Positions 22,331 through 34,644 of a DNA stretch of 64,000 bases are shown here, piece after piece. Positions within the stretch are counted from its first letter, which is position 1. Each line of letters opens with the position of its first letter. Made by a program: the position numbers and the translations under genes. The notes beneath the pieces are model-generated. The model was not told the origin of the DNA. It was given only the letters and a program-made list of their open reading frames with translations, and did no database searches. The DNA is from Mercurialis annua (Eukaryota > Streptophyta > Magnoliopsida > Malpighiales > Euphorbiaceae), in NCBI RefSeq assembly GCF_937616625.2, contig NC_065575.1, positions 5,153,501 to 5,217,500 of the forward strand. Direction: 5' to 3'.

Positions 22331-23895
22331 TTTCTTTCTTGTCTTTGTCTCTGTCTTTTTTTTAGGTAAAAGGGTCAAATAGGCCCTTCATATTTGGCAT
22401 GAGAAATTAGCTTTCTGTGTTTAAAAGGATGCTAAAATACATTTAATGTATTCTTAAATATTTATATGGATAATCGGGTTGAGTTGAGCTCCAGTTTCAA
22501 CTATTTTATCGAGTTTGAGTTCGAGCTTTCAAGATGATAGTCGGTTGGATTTGAATCGGCTTTCGTACTTTAAATTTTAAAATTAAATCGACCTTTAAAG
22601 TTATTATAATCAAAACCAAACCAACCGAATAAAAAAAATCAAAAAATTAAAATCAAACTAATCGAATAGTATGCAAATTCGGCTGTTATGGTTAAAACCG
22701 ACATAAATGTAGGAAAAAAAATTTAAAAAAATCAAAATTTTAGATTATTCCGTTAATTTGGATAATTCAAATTCAGTTGGTTTGGACCGGCATTTTTTTG
22801 TCAAATTTGAATCGAATCCAAATTTAAAATTGAAAAATCACCAGTTCAACCGGTTAATTTAATCGGTCGTATCTTGCTCGCCCCTAAAATATTTGAAGCT
22901 AATCATACATGAAGGACGAATTTAAACCTATTCATACATGAAAAGTGTATTTAAACTTGTCATACATGAAGGAATTATTTAAATTTTTTCATTCATGAAG
23001 AACACATTTTAACCTTTTTATACATACTAGAATAAAACATTGACAACATATTTGAATCACCTCAGTTTCAATAAACCACGTTAGATTCCACTTAAGTAAA
23101 AATTGACAGTTAACAGCGTTAGGAGATGCTTATCTGAGCTTTCAAAAAATGGCAAATTTTAACATTTGTTCAAACATAAAAAGTCAATTTGATCTTCAGA
23201 CTAAATATGGAGGGTACATTTAACTTGTTCTCTTTTTTCATATAAATATATTTTTGTTTATTGTAACAAAAAATAATATGCTTTTTATTTACTTTTTAAT
23301 TCTACTCAAGAATTTTTAAACATGTAGTTGTTGAGAATTCTCACATGAATCTAATTATACACGTGATTTTTTTTGTCAAACGACACATAAAATTATGAAT
23401 CATTCACTTATTATACGTGCGACACATGATAACAATAAATATGATAATCAACTAACGAATTATATAACACTAATTTACCAAATAATATAATATGGACTGA
23501 TAGTTTATCACGTTTGTTATTTTCATGTATGACAATAAATAGATGGTATATAAGGCATAGTAAACTACTTTTACTATGATTGACGATATGAATAAAAATT
23601 AATAAAATTATTAAAATATATTAAAATATATTTTTTATAGTTACATCTTTTATACACTAAATTTCACTGGTCATTATTTAATGCAACAATCACTTTCATC
23701 CAATTTTAATAGATAAAATATATTTAAAGTAAAGAAAATTCAAATACATTAGATCGTGATTACTCCCCTCTCTCTTTCCTGTTTCGGCTCTCTTTTTCGA
23801 CTCTAATAACACTATCTCTCCTTCAGACAATCGGTTATTAATTGTAAAAAATAACTTTTAAATATCTATATCCTTATCTAATCTTATACTATTAT
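22331..23895. other. Upstream region of the receptor kinase and intergenic spacer
   Basis: AT-rich sequence with low-complexity direct repeats around 22890-23030 (CATACATGAAGG-like motifs). It contains no supported gene. Confidence 0.4.
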
Positions 23896-23904
23896 TAATT
23901 TTTA

Positions 23905-24274
23905 GGCTTAATCACCAAAAAAACTTTATCTTTTAGCCCTTTTTCAAATGCACTCTGACGTTGCAATTTTGTCAGTTGCACTCTAATTCACACCTTTAGT
24001 TTTCAATTGCACCCTCAAGTACTAAATTGATATCTTTTTCATTTTAAAAAAGTTAAAATAAGTCATCCATTTTTAACTTTTTATGTGGAAAAGAGTTCAA
24101 ACGAGTACTTTATAAGGATTTTTATGAATTTTTCCCGAGTGAAAAAAGTCCAATTTGATTTTGAGGGTGGAATTGAAACCCAAATGTGCGAATTAGGGTG
24201 CAACTGATAAAATTGCAACGTCAGGGTACAACTGAAAAGGGGCTAAAAGGTGAGGTTTTTTTGGTGATTAAGCC
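23905..24274. mobile_element. Mutator-type MITE (370 bp)
   Basis: Perfect 9-bp duplication TAATTTTTA at 23896-23904 and 24275-24283. The terminal inverted repeats begin GGCTTAATCACCAAAAAAAC on both strands. They run inward for roughly 100 bases (for example GTTGCAATTTTGTCAGTTGC against GTTGCAATTTTATCAGTTGC). There is no coding capacity. Confidence 0.9.
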
Positions 24275-24283
24275 TAATTTTTA

Positions 24284-26008
24284 TTTTCTCTGATTAAGAA
24301 TCATTCTAAATTTTTATTATCTTATCTCTATTACTAGAAATAATTACTAATAAATCACTGCCGGCTGCTCCGACCAACGAGACTTGAAGAATCAAGAACA
24401 AACAATATCAGATCGAATAACGGTGGGGGACACCAGACATTTTCTCCGATGATCTAGTCAGTATTTGAGGAAAGAAAAGAAAAAAAGAAGAAGCTGTAGA
24501 GTAAAAAAAATAAGTACCTTAGGATTTGCACGTAAGGTGCCTTGTATAGGTTCACTTGTGCAAACCTACCATATCTGATTATCTCTTCTTTTAGTCCTCA
24601 CAATTCGGTTAGCTGAGGTGGCAACTTTTCGTTGCGTCTCGAATATCGAATGAGATATGAAAAGAACATTTTTTGTGTATCAGATTTTGTCTATGGTCCC
24701 AAGAAGTTTGTTAAGAAAATAGTAGCTCAGAGATTGGAGGAAGTAAGGAATGATACAGACTATAGGCCGAGCTAGTGCGACAATTTTGTTCATCGCATCG
24801 ATTGTGTTTTGTACCGAAATAGCGTAGTTCTTTTAGCTCGTCCCGGTCTACAGATAGCGTTTCGGTATATTTCATAATGAAGGTATCTCACTCCGGATCC
24901 TTTAACCATCTAACTTAGTGAGTTATCTCATTGAGATTATTTTACTATCTTTATGTGACTAGCTATGTTATTGATTATAATTATTTTTCTATCCTCTCTT
25001 ACATCTGGCTTTATCATCAATAAATGTCACACAAAGGGATAGAGAGTGGAAATAATTGGAAGCATGAGGCGAACACAGAAGATGCCGGGTGAGAGCATGT
25101 TGGGGTGACACACATTTTTGTTTTGTCTTCTAACCAAAACACTCTTAGCTGTGACCTTCTTGTCGCTTCTTTCGGCTTTTGTCCTCAAACTCAAACTCAA
25201 ACTCAAACTCTGCTCACATTTCAATAATTTAAGCCAACAATCATTTCCGGAAGGAATGAATGAATGTTTTTGAATATTCGGTCCATCAGATTCCTAATCT
25301 CGCCTATCAATATTGCTAAATGCATTTTAAATGGCAACTTATTTCTATAATTGGATATTTATACATTCACAGCAATTGGTTTAATACTTTATTATACTCT
25401 CTCCCCCCCTTCACCAGCTCAAACAAGATTAAAAATACAAATATTTTGATCCTAACATCAACCCCTCCCATTCCCCAATGTTGAAAAATCAATAATTCAT
25501 AAATCTATAGTTCAATGAAAGATGGTTTTAGCCCTCTACATTTTAATTTTAAAAGATTTGAACTATATAGATGAAGGCTTAAAACATTAATAGATAAAGT
25601 TAATTTTAAAGTTTGATTAACATTATTATATTCTTTTCAGAAACAGATAACTAATATACACATTTTACAAAAACTGTACAATTCAGTAGTATAAAACTTT
25701 CACGTTGGACTTGATTGTAAAACTTAAAAACTTTCTTTTACGATACATCTCTAAATTTATCCGTCATCTAAATATCTGACCTGCATTAAAAGGGAGAACA
25801 TGCACTCTACAGAAGCTACTTATGGATGGAAAAGATGGCTTACCATTTCAAGTAATTGTAAATACATGGCCTGTACAAAGATCGGACCAAAGTTCTTGAA
25901 ACACTATGACCTTATTCTACATCATCTAGCTTTCAACTCAGACTAATCATAGTTCAAAAGAGAGCATTCAGAAAAATCAGCACGAAATGCGACGCTCGAT
26001 GTAAATAA
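24284..26008. other. Intergenic, no gene seen
   Basis: Spacer 3' of the WD40 gene. Some stretches are less AT-rich (24360-24900), but the frames there are short and unrecognised. A short frame on the reverse strand at 25027-25224 is mostly a Leu-Ser run from a simple repeat. Confidence 0.4.
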
Positions 26009-29000
26009 TCACAAGTATGAATCAAGATATCCATATGTATGCTTTCTGTTATATTGAAGCAAACTTGCATATGTCCGGTCCCAAATTCCTACGTATAACG
26101 ACTCGTCATCTGGGCTTATCGATACTCCTGATATCTCACCGAAGAAATCAATCTCTTGCCGCATCTTGTAGTCTGCTTTAGTACTGTACACGTGAACAAA
26201 ATCTGCAGGTTCAGCCACCGCCATGAACTGTCCGTCAGATGAGAAGCGAATGGATCGCACAGCACCCAAGTTTCCCTTTAGGACTGCAACGGATGTAGAC
26301 AGGTTTCTGATATCCCATACTCTGCAAGTTTTATCCTGATTACCCGTCGCAAAAACATGTCCATCTGGGTGCCATGCAGATGCAAATGAGAAATCGAGGT
26401 GACCCTCGATTGTGGCTACAGTCTGCAAAACCATCAAATAAGATTCATAATCATGACACCACTCTCTTTCCAAACATCAATAGGGATGTGCAATTGAACA
26501 TTTAGTACAAACAAAACCAAATTTACAATTTAAATATTTAAATTGAACCAAACCACTCCGTTCAGTTGACTTTTTGGTTTGATTTGTGGTAAATTATTGT
26601 TTTTTCCAAAAAATGTAAAATTAACTTTAATCCCATGATGGAGGAATTTTGTTTAAATGAAACTAAAGTATCATTGAAGAAAAGTGAGTTCTTTTAATTT
26701 AAGAGAAAAACAATGATTTTGACCTAACATCAGGGGTGTATTGTAATAGTAGTTACTGTTTTTAAGGATCCCTGTAGGGGTAGCATATAAACTATGAAAA
26801 AATTTCTTTAATCAATTTACGGAATAACCAAAAGGGATTGGTCTTGAGAATTGATACGCAGTTATAAGCTATAGGATATTTACAAGGAAAGCTGCCGACT
26901 TAGACGAATCAATAAAATGCTCTTCACAGTTACTTGTAGAGGTTTGCTATCAGAAATATTATAGTTTACCCCGCCTCCTTTAAATTTTTCATGCATAAAT
27001 ATAAATCCTTTTATATTTTGAAGCAACCCGAATTATATCCGTGCACATTAGACATCTATCTATATTTGTAGGTTACTCAATCATTGTATTCTAAGTTCCA
27101 TTTTCAGGACTTTTTTGTATACGTAAGGGTTGTATATCTTCACAGTTGTAGAATGCAAGATGAGACATACTTCAACTATTTCTAAAACAAAGCATAGGGT
27201 AAGAAACGAATCCGGCTAATATAGTTAACAATATGCTGATGCAGGGTCACATTTAACTTCGCAATTGTTCTTGATTATCTAGGACATTAAAGAAAAGAAA
27301 TTACAACAAGAGCCCGTACCTTTCCATTCTGTGCATCAACTAGCAATCCATCTCGGTGATCACCAACAACTCCTATTAACCTACCGTTAGGGCTCAGTGA
27401 TGTATGCTGCATCAGGATAAAGTATTCTAGTCACATGCTGGAAGTTACAAGGAAGTCATGGCAACAACAAACTAAATAAATAAAATCAGGCTACTCAAAT
27501 CGCATGATTTGAGTAATAAACTTCATAGGTTCTAGAACTGTAAAATTTTGGGGAAAAGTCCAATCAACCATCCAACAGCTTTACTCATTTCAAATAGAGT
27601 CATGTGGTTATTTCCAATGAGGCACCCTGTATTTTGCACTGTTTGCATATAGAAATATTTTGCACTACCATTATGATACATCAGCATATTCATTGCCACA
27701 GTAGCAATTTTAATGGCTCAAGATATGTGCTAACGTTGCAAAATACAGAAACATATTTGTTGAAAGAGAAACCACATGCCTTTAGATGAAAATGGCTAAA
27801 GCATAAGGTAAATTCTATGTACTTCCCCTTGATCCTAACTTTTTTATTTACATTAGCTATACTATAACTATTCAACCTACCTATCTCATTTAACTCCTTC
27901 GAAACAAAACCGAATTGCATATGATTGAACTCTATGTTCAAATGAACAGAAAAGTCTATGTAAATGATGGGTGATGATGATGTATGATAGAGTTTAATGC
28001 TAAAAATGCTAATCGTATATACTATTTCTTAACATTCCCGCATATTTAAACAATAAAGTGAAAGCTCATATCTCCCGGACAAGAGACATCCTTTCTTGTT
28101 ATTCCTTAATTAAAGGTGAAAAAAATCAAAAGGTTCTCATGCATAAACTGGAAAAAGACAAATACATAGTTAAGCAACTTAGTAGTTGCCTAAGTTCTTA
28201 GAAAAGCTCACATTCACTGGCCAAGGGAAGCGGAAATGATTCAGAAGCTGAAACCTCTCCATGTCATATTCTCTTATCCCACCATCGTTATTGGATGCCG
28301 TGAAATGAACTCCACCGCTGCAAAATTTGTTTCCTTATATAAACATACTGATTGGAATGAGAAATTACACTTGAATAACAATTAAATTCTACCTCAAGCT
28401 TTCATAAATCTCAATAGCATTTGTGATTGCATTATCATCATATGTTGTACGCGCACAAAAGCTAATGCCTTGTTTATCCAAACACTGCAGCAAAAGATAA
28501 AAAAAATCAGAATATTAATTCATAAAATAAACATAAAGTACACATCAAAAACTCCAATTGAGTTTAAAAACTGATAATGTTAATAACAGATTTTTGAACA
28601 AACCATGAAGCATGCTCCAATATCTGAACCCTAACATTATAGTTCTCAAAAGTTCTTATGGAACCAGATTTTATTTTTTTAATGACAAACCACATGTGCA
28701 GCATGAGTATCACAAATAAACACAAAGCCCTGCTGAAGCAAAATTTAAAGATATTCTTTAAAGTTCTTATGGTTCCAACTGTGAGGAATCAGAAGAATTT
28801 TATTTTTTTAATGACAAACCACATCTGATGCATGAGTATCACAAATAAACACAAAGCCCTGCTGAAGCAAAATTTAAAGATATTTTAACCATTGATAATC
28901 TAGAGACAGATGGGAGATTTTCCCCCTTAAAAACCTGAAATGACCTGTACAATTAAAAAAATCGGTGCTCAGGTAGCACCTTCAATTCTCCCTCACATAT

Positions 29001-31019
29001 AATAAAAAATCGATATCTATACCGGACTCTGTTTTCTTGAGCTTGTTGTTCACACTTTTGAGAGCATACCAAATTGCTTCAAGATCAATGGGCGATAAAA
29101 GTCGAGCAACATGGTGAGATTATTGGATATAAATTAGTGGGATGGTCTGGAAAGGTTATGACGAGGATGATATCTGATACTTTGTAGTGTCCAAGTAAGA
29201 AAACATTATTGAAGGGTAGTTAAGTAATTTAGCAATATCTGAGGAGGTTTTAATTATCTCGGTGCCACTAAAAAATATGAGCTAAGAAAATCAGAAAGTC
29301 GGTGTAAGATAAAGTTTCATTCATCTGTCCTTGATGTAGGCACATGACTAACTAAATTATCCTCATATTCCAAGTATAAGAACTGGACACAACCAAAAAA
29401 AATAAAAACCCTTGTATATTAAGCAGTTCTAAAGTTGAATAACTCATCTCCATATAGTTAGAAGTCCAAATTGTTCAACTATAGCCATCATACAAACCTA
29501 ACAGCCTTGTTTATATGACGTATGCTTTTCCTATCACTGTGGCAAACACAAAATCTATATCTAAATATAAAACTGAGAAGGGAGAGAGCATGAAGACCGA
29601 GATACTGGTACAATATGGGTCTATTCAGCATGCGTCAAAAAGGTTCTAATTTAACTACGCTCTTTGGTCCATTGAAGGTCCTATGACGCATTAAACTAAT
29701 TTGTCTATTTCAAAGGCTAAAGGGGAGTTATTATAGGAAAATATGAGTACTGAGAAAAGGTATGCAACCGAAAATAACATGAGAACATAAAAAAGTTATT
29801 ACCAAATATTCCAAGAAATTAATATACTAGTTTGTTAATTATGGCATGCAACATAGAAACTGTAAAAGAGCAATGATAATGGTTTCGGAATGCTCACTTT
29901 GCATGTAAGCTCTCCTTGGAAACCCCCTGCAACAAGAAAATTATCTTTGACTGCTAATGTACTAATTTGAGTTTGGGTGAATCCTTCTAACAAACTTCCT
30001 GCATATTTCTGCATTAACAAAACAAGAGTTAGCAAACAAATAATATTAAATGCAACTATGTTTGACCTCAGCCATAAATAGTGCATGTGCTTGTGATTAC
30101 ATGGGAGAGAGAATGAGCAATAAATAAGTAAAAACATACTTTATTAGAATATGTAGTAAATTTCAAACTCAAATAAAAGAAACCATAATACCTCAGAAGG
30201 AGCTACATGTCCTGAAAAATTGATGACCTCGGACAAATTGGAAGATAACGATGACCAGTGCATGACGGAATAATTAGACATGAGATATACATCATGTTTT
30301 GAAGTTGCCCAAACCAAGTTCCTTAGCTGAATAGCAATTAGACACAAGAGGGAAAGTTAGTATCAAATACAACACAACTTAAAATGTAAAGAGGAAAGCA
30401 ATTACTTAAACAAAATAAAAACAGAGCATATAATCCCTTGTAGCATTCAGAAACTGCACAAACCTGAAAATGAAGAATTGTAGGCTTAACCAATCTAGTG
30501 TTCAGAAAAAATTCATAGTAGTTTCCGCCCTTCTCCATTTGTTCACACTCCTAAAAGAACAACCGTAAAATCAATACAACTATTCCCTTAACATATTCTC
30601 AAACTAACTAAAAACAGAAACAATGGCAATCACAAACCTTATCTACAACTTTACTAGAAAAAGGAATGTTCTCGTAATTTTTATACTGTTCAAGCCTCGT
30701 CAATCTATACTTATCCCGAGTTACATTCAATCTTTCCCACGGTATACCCTGAATGTCTTTCCCCTTCCTAGCTTGCGCAGAGGACGTATCAGTCACCTTC
30801 GTGAGCTTAGATCCAACAAACGGAACAAAGTAAACCCATGAAAACAAAATCCAAAAACTAACGATACAATTCGGACAAAAAGATAAGCAAACAAAATACC
30901 AATTCATAATCATCTTCCTCCATTTCAATACTGCCCTCTCCACCATAGTGATCAATCTCATCGCCTATTATCTCTCCTTCTTCGTATATATAATTGAATT
31001 CGCCCAACTGCTGCGACAT
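26009..31019 (-). CDS. WD40-repeat protein, C2A9.03-like family
   Basis: Beta-propeller scaffold of unknown process, named after an uncharacterised fission-yeast relative. Nine coding exons: 31019-30900, 30805-30638, 30550-30464, 30326-30192, 30008-29898, 28484-28393, 28317-28212, 27406-27320 and 26422-26009. All join in frame to 439 residues. The acidic N-terminus (MSQQLGEFNYIYEEGEIIGD) is followed by the family signature GKDIQGIPWERL and RLEQYKNYENIP. WD repeats follow, clearest in the last exon (SFASAWHPDGHVFATGNQDK, then TCRVWDIRN; later IRFSSDGQF and VSISPDDE). The start ATG at 31019 lies after a probable 5'-UTR intron (acceptor near 31073, donor near 31264). The second exon could start nine bases downstream at an alternative AG. 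No enzymatic domain is visible. Confidence 0.9.
28671..28884. repeat. Tandem duplication, 128-bp offset, in a WD40-gene intron
   Basis: An 86-base stretch at 28671-28756 recurs at 28799-28884 with a few changes. Both copies contain AATGACAAACCACAT and AAAGCCCTGCTGAAGC. It lies in the 1.4-kb intron between exons 5 and 6. Confidence 0.85.
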
Positions 31020-31329
31020 CCTATATTTGAAACTGCTATCCTCTATAGGTATAATCTCTTGACAATCTGTAACATTTAGCGGAATCATAAAACCATCACA
31101 AAATCATTCAAAGACATAAACTTTATTACAATTCGAAAAAGCCCACAAAACTATACATGAATCTAACTATGTCAAAACTGAAAAGGACACAATCTCTAAC
31201 CAAATCCAATTGAAACAAATTACTGGGTATTGCATAAAACACAAAAAAGCATCAAAAAAATTACCTGAATTATGGGGAGCATGAAATGAAGAGAAAGGGT
31301 AGAAATAAGTGAAGAAAAACTAATGATAA

Positions 31330-33569
31330 TAATTATAATGTCGGCAAAAACCAATTGCTTTTATTGATTGAAAACGCACGCAAAGGAAGCCCAACGCCAC
31401 CCCATCATCTGCTTGGCTTATGTAAAGCTTGGTGCTTTTGATGTTTATTATTATGAAGGTGTGTGTGGGGAACTTGAAAAGATAATTATTGAAAATTTGG
31501 AGAAGATAAATAAATTAACCTAATAATCATAAACAAAGAGAAAGGAGAAGAAGACGAGAGGAAAGTTTCGATATTTTGTTATTGGGTCGGTCCTACTATT
31601 TTACGTGGCATGACATGAATTGATAGTGATTTGAGTTTCCCATTTTGGAGGCTATCAATTTGTTTAATCTCTCTATCTTTATCCAAAGGCAAAAAGTGCA
31701 TATAAGTCCTTCAACTTTTAATGAAAGCGGATTTAGTGTCTTTACATTCTAACTCGGTTCAACTCGATCTTTAAATTTATAAACTCTCCGTTCAACTTGA
31801 TTCTTAAATTTATGAAATCGGTGAAATAAGATTGCTTCTTTCAGAAAATAAATGGAGTTAGACTTAAGTCTATGTTTGGTTCAGAAAATAGGTGTAAAAT
31901 AGAATAGTTCTTCCGTATAAAATAACAATTCTTTACTTTGGTTCATGGAATAAGTATTTTATAGTATTGCTTCCATGATTTTGTAAAATAACTCCTTTCA
32001 AAAATTAAAAAATGGCTATTCCATTTCTTATGAAATAGCTATTTTATTCCATGAACCAAACATGATCTAAAAGTTGATTTGCACTGATTTCATGACTTTA
32101 AGGATAAAACTTAGAAATAAAATACTTTAATTCAATCCAATTTATAAATTTATAAAAATCGGTGCAGATAAACTATTTCCCTAACGGGAAATAAATAGAG
32201 TTAGACTTATTGATTAATTTGTACTAATTTCATAATTTTGAGGATCAAATTATACTGAGTTAAAATTTAGAGATATAAATGTACTTTTGTAAAATCTAAA
32301 GAAATATCTGCATATTTTACTGAAGAGTGTATTTGTATCTTTTAAAAATTTATTTAAAAAATAAAATTATTTTAAATATAATGAATAATTAAAAATGCTA
32401 ATTTAGTTGTATATTTAATCTTCTCGTCAACATTTCTATTACCGGAAATATAGGTTAATATTTTAATTTGCCAAAATATAAACAATTAGTGATTGAGTTT
32501 GTTAAATTTCAAAGTTCATATTTTATTTATTGATCACGCTAAATTCATAATTTCATTTATATTTAATCCTTATAAAAACTATATAATCTCTTTTTTCTTT
32601 ACTTTTAGAGATGAATTACTTTTTGATTTCTTTTTTATTAACAAAATTTTATATAATTAAATGGTATTTATAAATTTTATAAAATCTTTTCTCTTTATAT
32701 TTAGATAGGAGATATTCTATTTTTTTAGTAGATATAGACCTATTTTAATTATCACCAGGGTTGGCAGGGTTTAATTATTAGTATTAAACATTTTTTCAAT
32801 CAGGCGAAGAACATGCGAAAATTGTGGGTCGAACCCACATCCTCGATATACAGCAAGTAGTGTGATCAAACCTTCAAGTGTATACTTTTTGAATACTCCC
32901 TTACTAATAAAATTTTAGATATTTAAGTAGTATTTATAAATATTATAGGATCGCTTTCCTTTTATTTTTATTTTTCTAGTATGTCTCTAGAGGTTATTTG
33001 TGTATTGGGCGTTTGGTAAAGATTTCTCGGTCGCGACCTTTGGCCTAGAATAACCAAGGGCATAGATTGCTTAAGTGTGGGAGAAATCAATAAAATTATT
33101 CATTTTATATAATGCGTTTGAATTGTTTAGGTTCCTGATAAGCTTGTTAAATTTTTAATTTGTGCTTTTGTGCCCTACTCAAGTTGTTTTTTGATAAGTA
33201 AGTGGGCAAGTTAAATTAAGCTCTTTTGATTTGAATAAAAATGCATACTACTCATTCCTGATTCAATATTATGAATGAATGAGAACATGAGCTTGGATTG
33301 CTTTAACATGAATGATAAAGTGGACGTTAGTTTAATTAATTTATCGGCTTAAACAGACTAAAAAAAAATCAAATATTTTTTACTCTTTGTAGTCCTAACC
33401 AAAATTTTAACTTTGCGAACATTCGCTGCAATTTTAGCAAATTCATTCCGATTGGATTAAAAATTATTAAAATTTGAAGCTTTGATTAGAATTACAAAAG
33501 GTCAAAAAGGGGCTACGAATTCCTTTTCATCATGATTTTATGTCGCTTGCAACTCAAACAAATTGGTAG
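31330..33569. other. Intergenic, holds one inverted-repeat element
   Basis: Upstream of the WD40 gene. A block at 31690-32300 has repeated motifs (GGAGTTAGACTTA and AGAGTTAGACTTA at about 31853 and 32198) around an inverted-repeat element at 31872-32064. The rest is AT-rich with no supported gene. Confidence 0.4.
31872..32064. mobile_element. MITE-like element with ATGTTTGGTTCA ends
   Basis: The left end ATGTTTGGTTCAGAAAATAG faces the right end, which on the reverse strand reads ATGTTTGGTTCATGGAATAA. Internal AATAGCTATTT-like segments pair too. The end type is common among plant MITEs, but I could not settle the target duplication or superfamily. Confidence 0.6.
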
Positions 33570-33578
33570 TTTGAGATA

Positions 33579-33692
33579 GGCTTAATACTTGTGCGTGTCT
33601 CTGTACTTTTAATTTTTTACACATAAGGTCCCTACACTCCAGCATATCTATTATAAAGCCCTACACTTCTGAAATCAGTCGCCCGTGGTCCC
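33579..33692 (+). repeat. Left terminal inverted repeat of the MULE
   Basis: A 114-bp arm matching the reverse complement of 39308-39421. Confidence 0.95.
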
Positions 33693-34644
33693 TCAGTTAA
33701 CAGAAGATGGCGAGTGTCTTTCACAGACTGTTATCTGCGAATCTTAAGCACACCCATTCGTCCACCTCATCATACAGTTGCCACATCACTTAGGCACTTC
33801 AACTATCTCATTTAACCCAAAGTGAAAAACGCTTCAAGTGAAAAACAAAATTCATTGTTTAGATTTTGCCCTAATTCATCTTAGATAGAAACTGATTTCC
33901 CCTCAATCTAACTCTAACCCTGAAGAAAAACAAAATTGAAGATTCATTTGCTGGTGAAGGTTGCAAGGAAATTGATAAACAGTTAGCAATTGAAGAACCC
34001 TAATCGACGTGAAGATGAAAAAAAAAGTGCAAGGAAAAAAGTTACTGCGATTTCTGGAAAAGAAAAGGACAAAGGAAACGTTATTGTGGTCGCACCAGGT
34101 TAATTTTCGCAATTGAAAGCGTTTGGGTTGTTGGGTTTTTGTATTTTGATTATTTGCTGGTTGTTAGGTTAAATGTGAATGGGTTAAATTTTTCTGATTC
34201 TTAGGTTAATTTGTAACCTGCGAAATGCTTGTTATGCAAATGGTCCCCATTGCTGTGTGTTAGGTTAATTGTTTAGATTTTCTTTGATTCTTATTGGTGG
34301 TCCCCATTGTTGTCTGCTAGGTTAATTTTTTAGATTTTTATTGCTATTATTGCTGGTCCCAATTGACATCACCTAGGTTAATATTTTTATATTTTCTTTG
34401 CTCTTATTGCTGGTCCCCATTTATGTTGCTAAAGTATGCATTAGTGGTTGTATGAGACCAATTTTTATCTGCCTTTTTTGTCTGCTTTTTGTAAGTTAAA
34501 GTATGCAATGTTTGTGTTTGTTTTCATTTTTGTCTGCCATTTTAGTCTGTTATGGTTACATTTTTGCTCCTGTGTTTGAGCTTGTATTTATATTATTTGT
34601 TTGTCTGTCTAGGTAATGACAGGTTGGAGGCAAAGTTTGTCAAA

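Noticed and set aside
25027..25224. Reverse-strand short protein
   Set aside because: The N-terminal Leu-Ser run comes from a simple repeat, and no family or splice context supports it.
32816..32876. tRNA-like T-arm (GTGGGTTCGACCCAC) on the minus strand
   Set aside because: There is a box-B-like match and a stem, but no acceptor stem, D-arm or box A could be paired with it.
33980..34099. Confident first exon of the MULE transposase
   Set aside because: A frame joins in phase through donor 34100 and acceptor 34612, but it has no in-frame ATG. The competing frame with ATG at 34015 does not join in phase, so it was left as a possibility.
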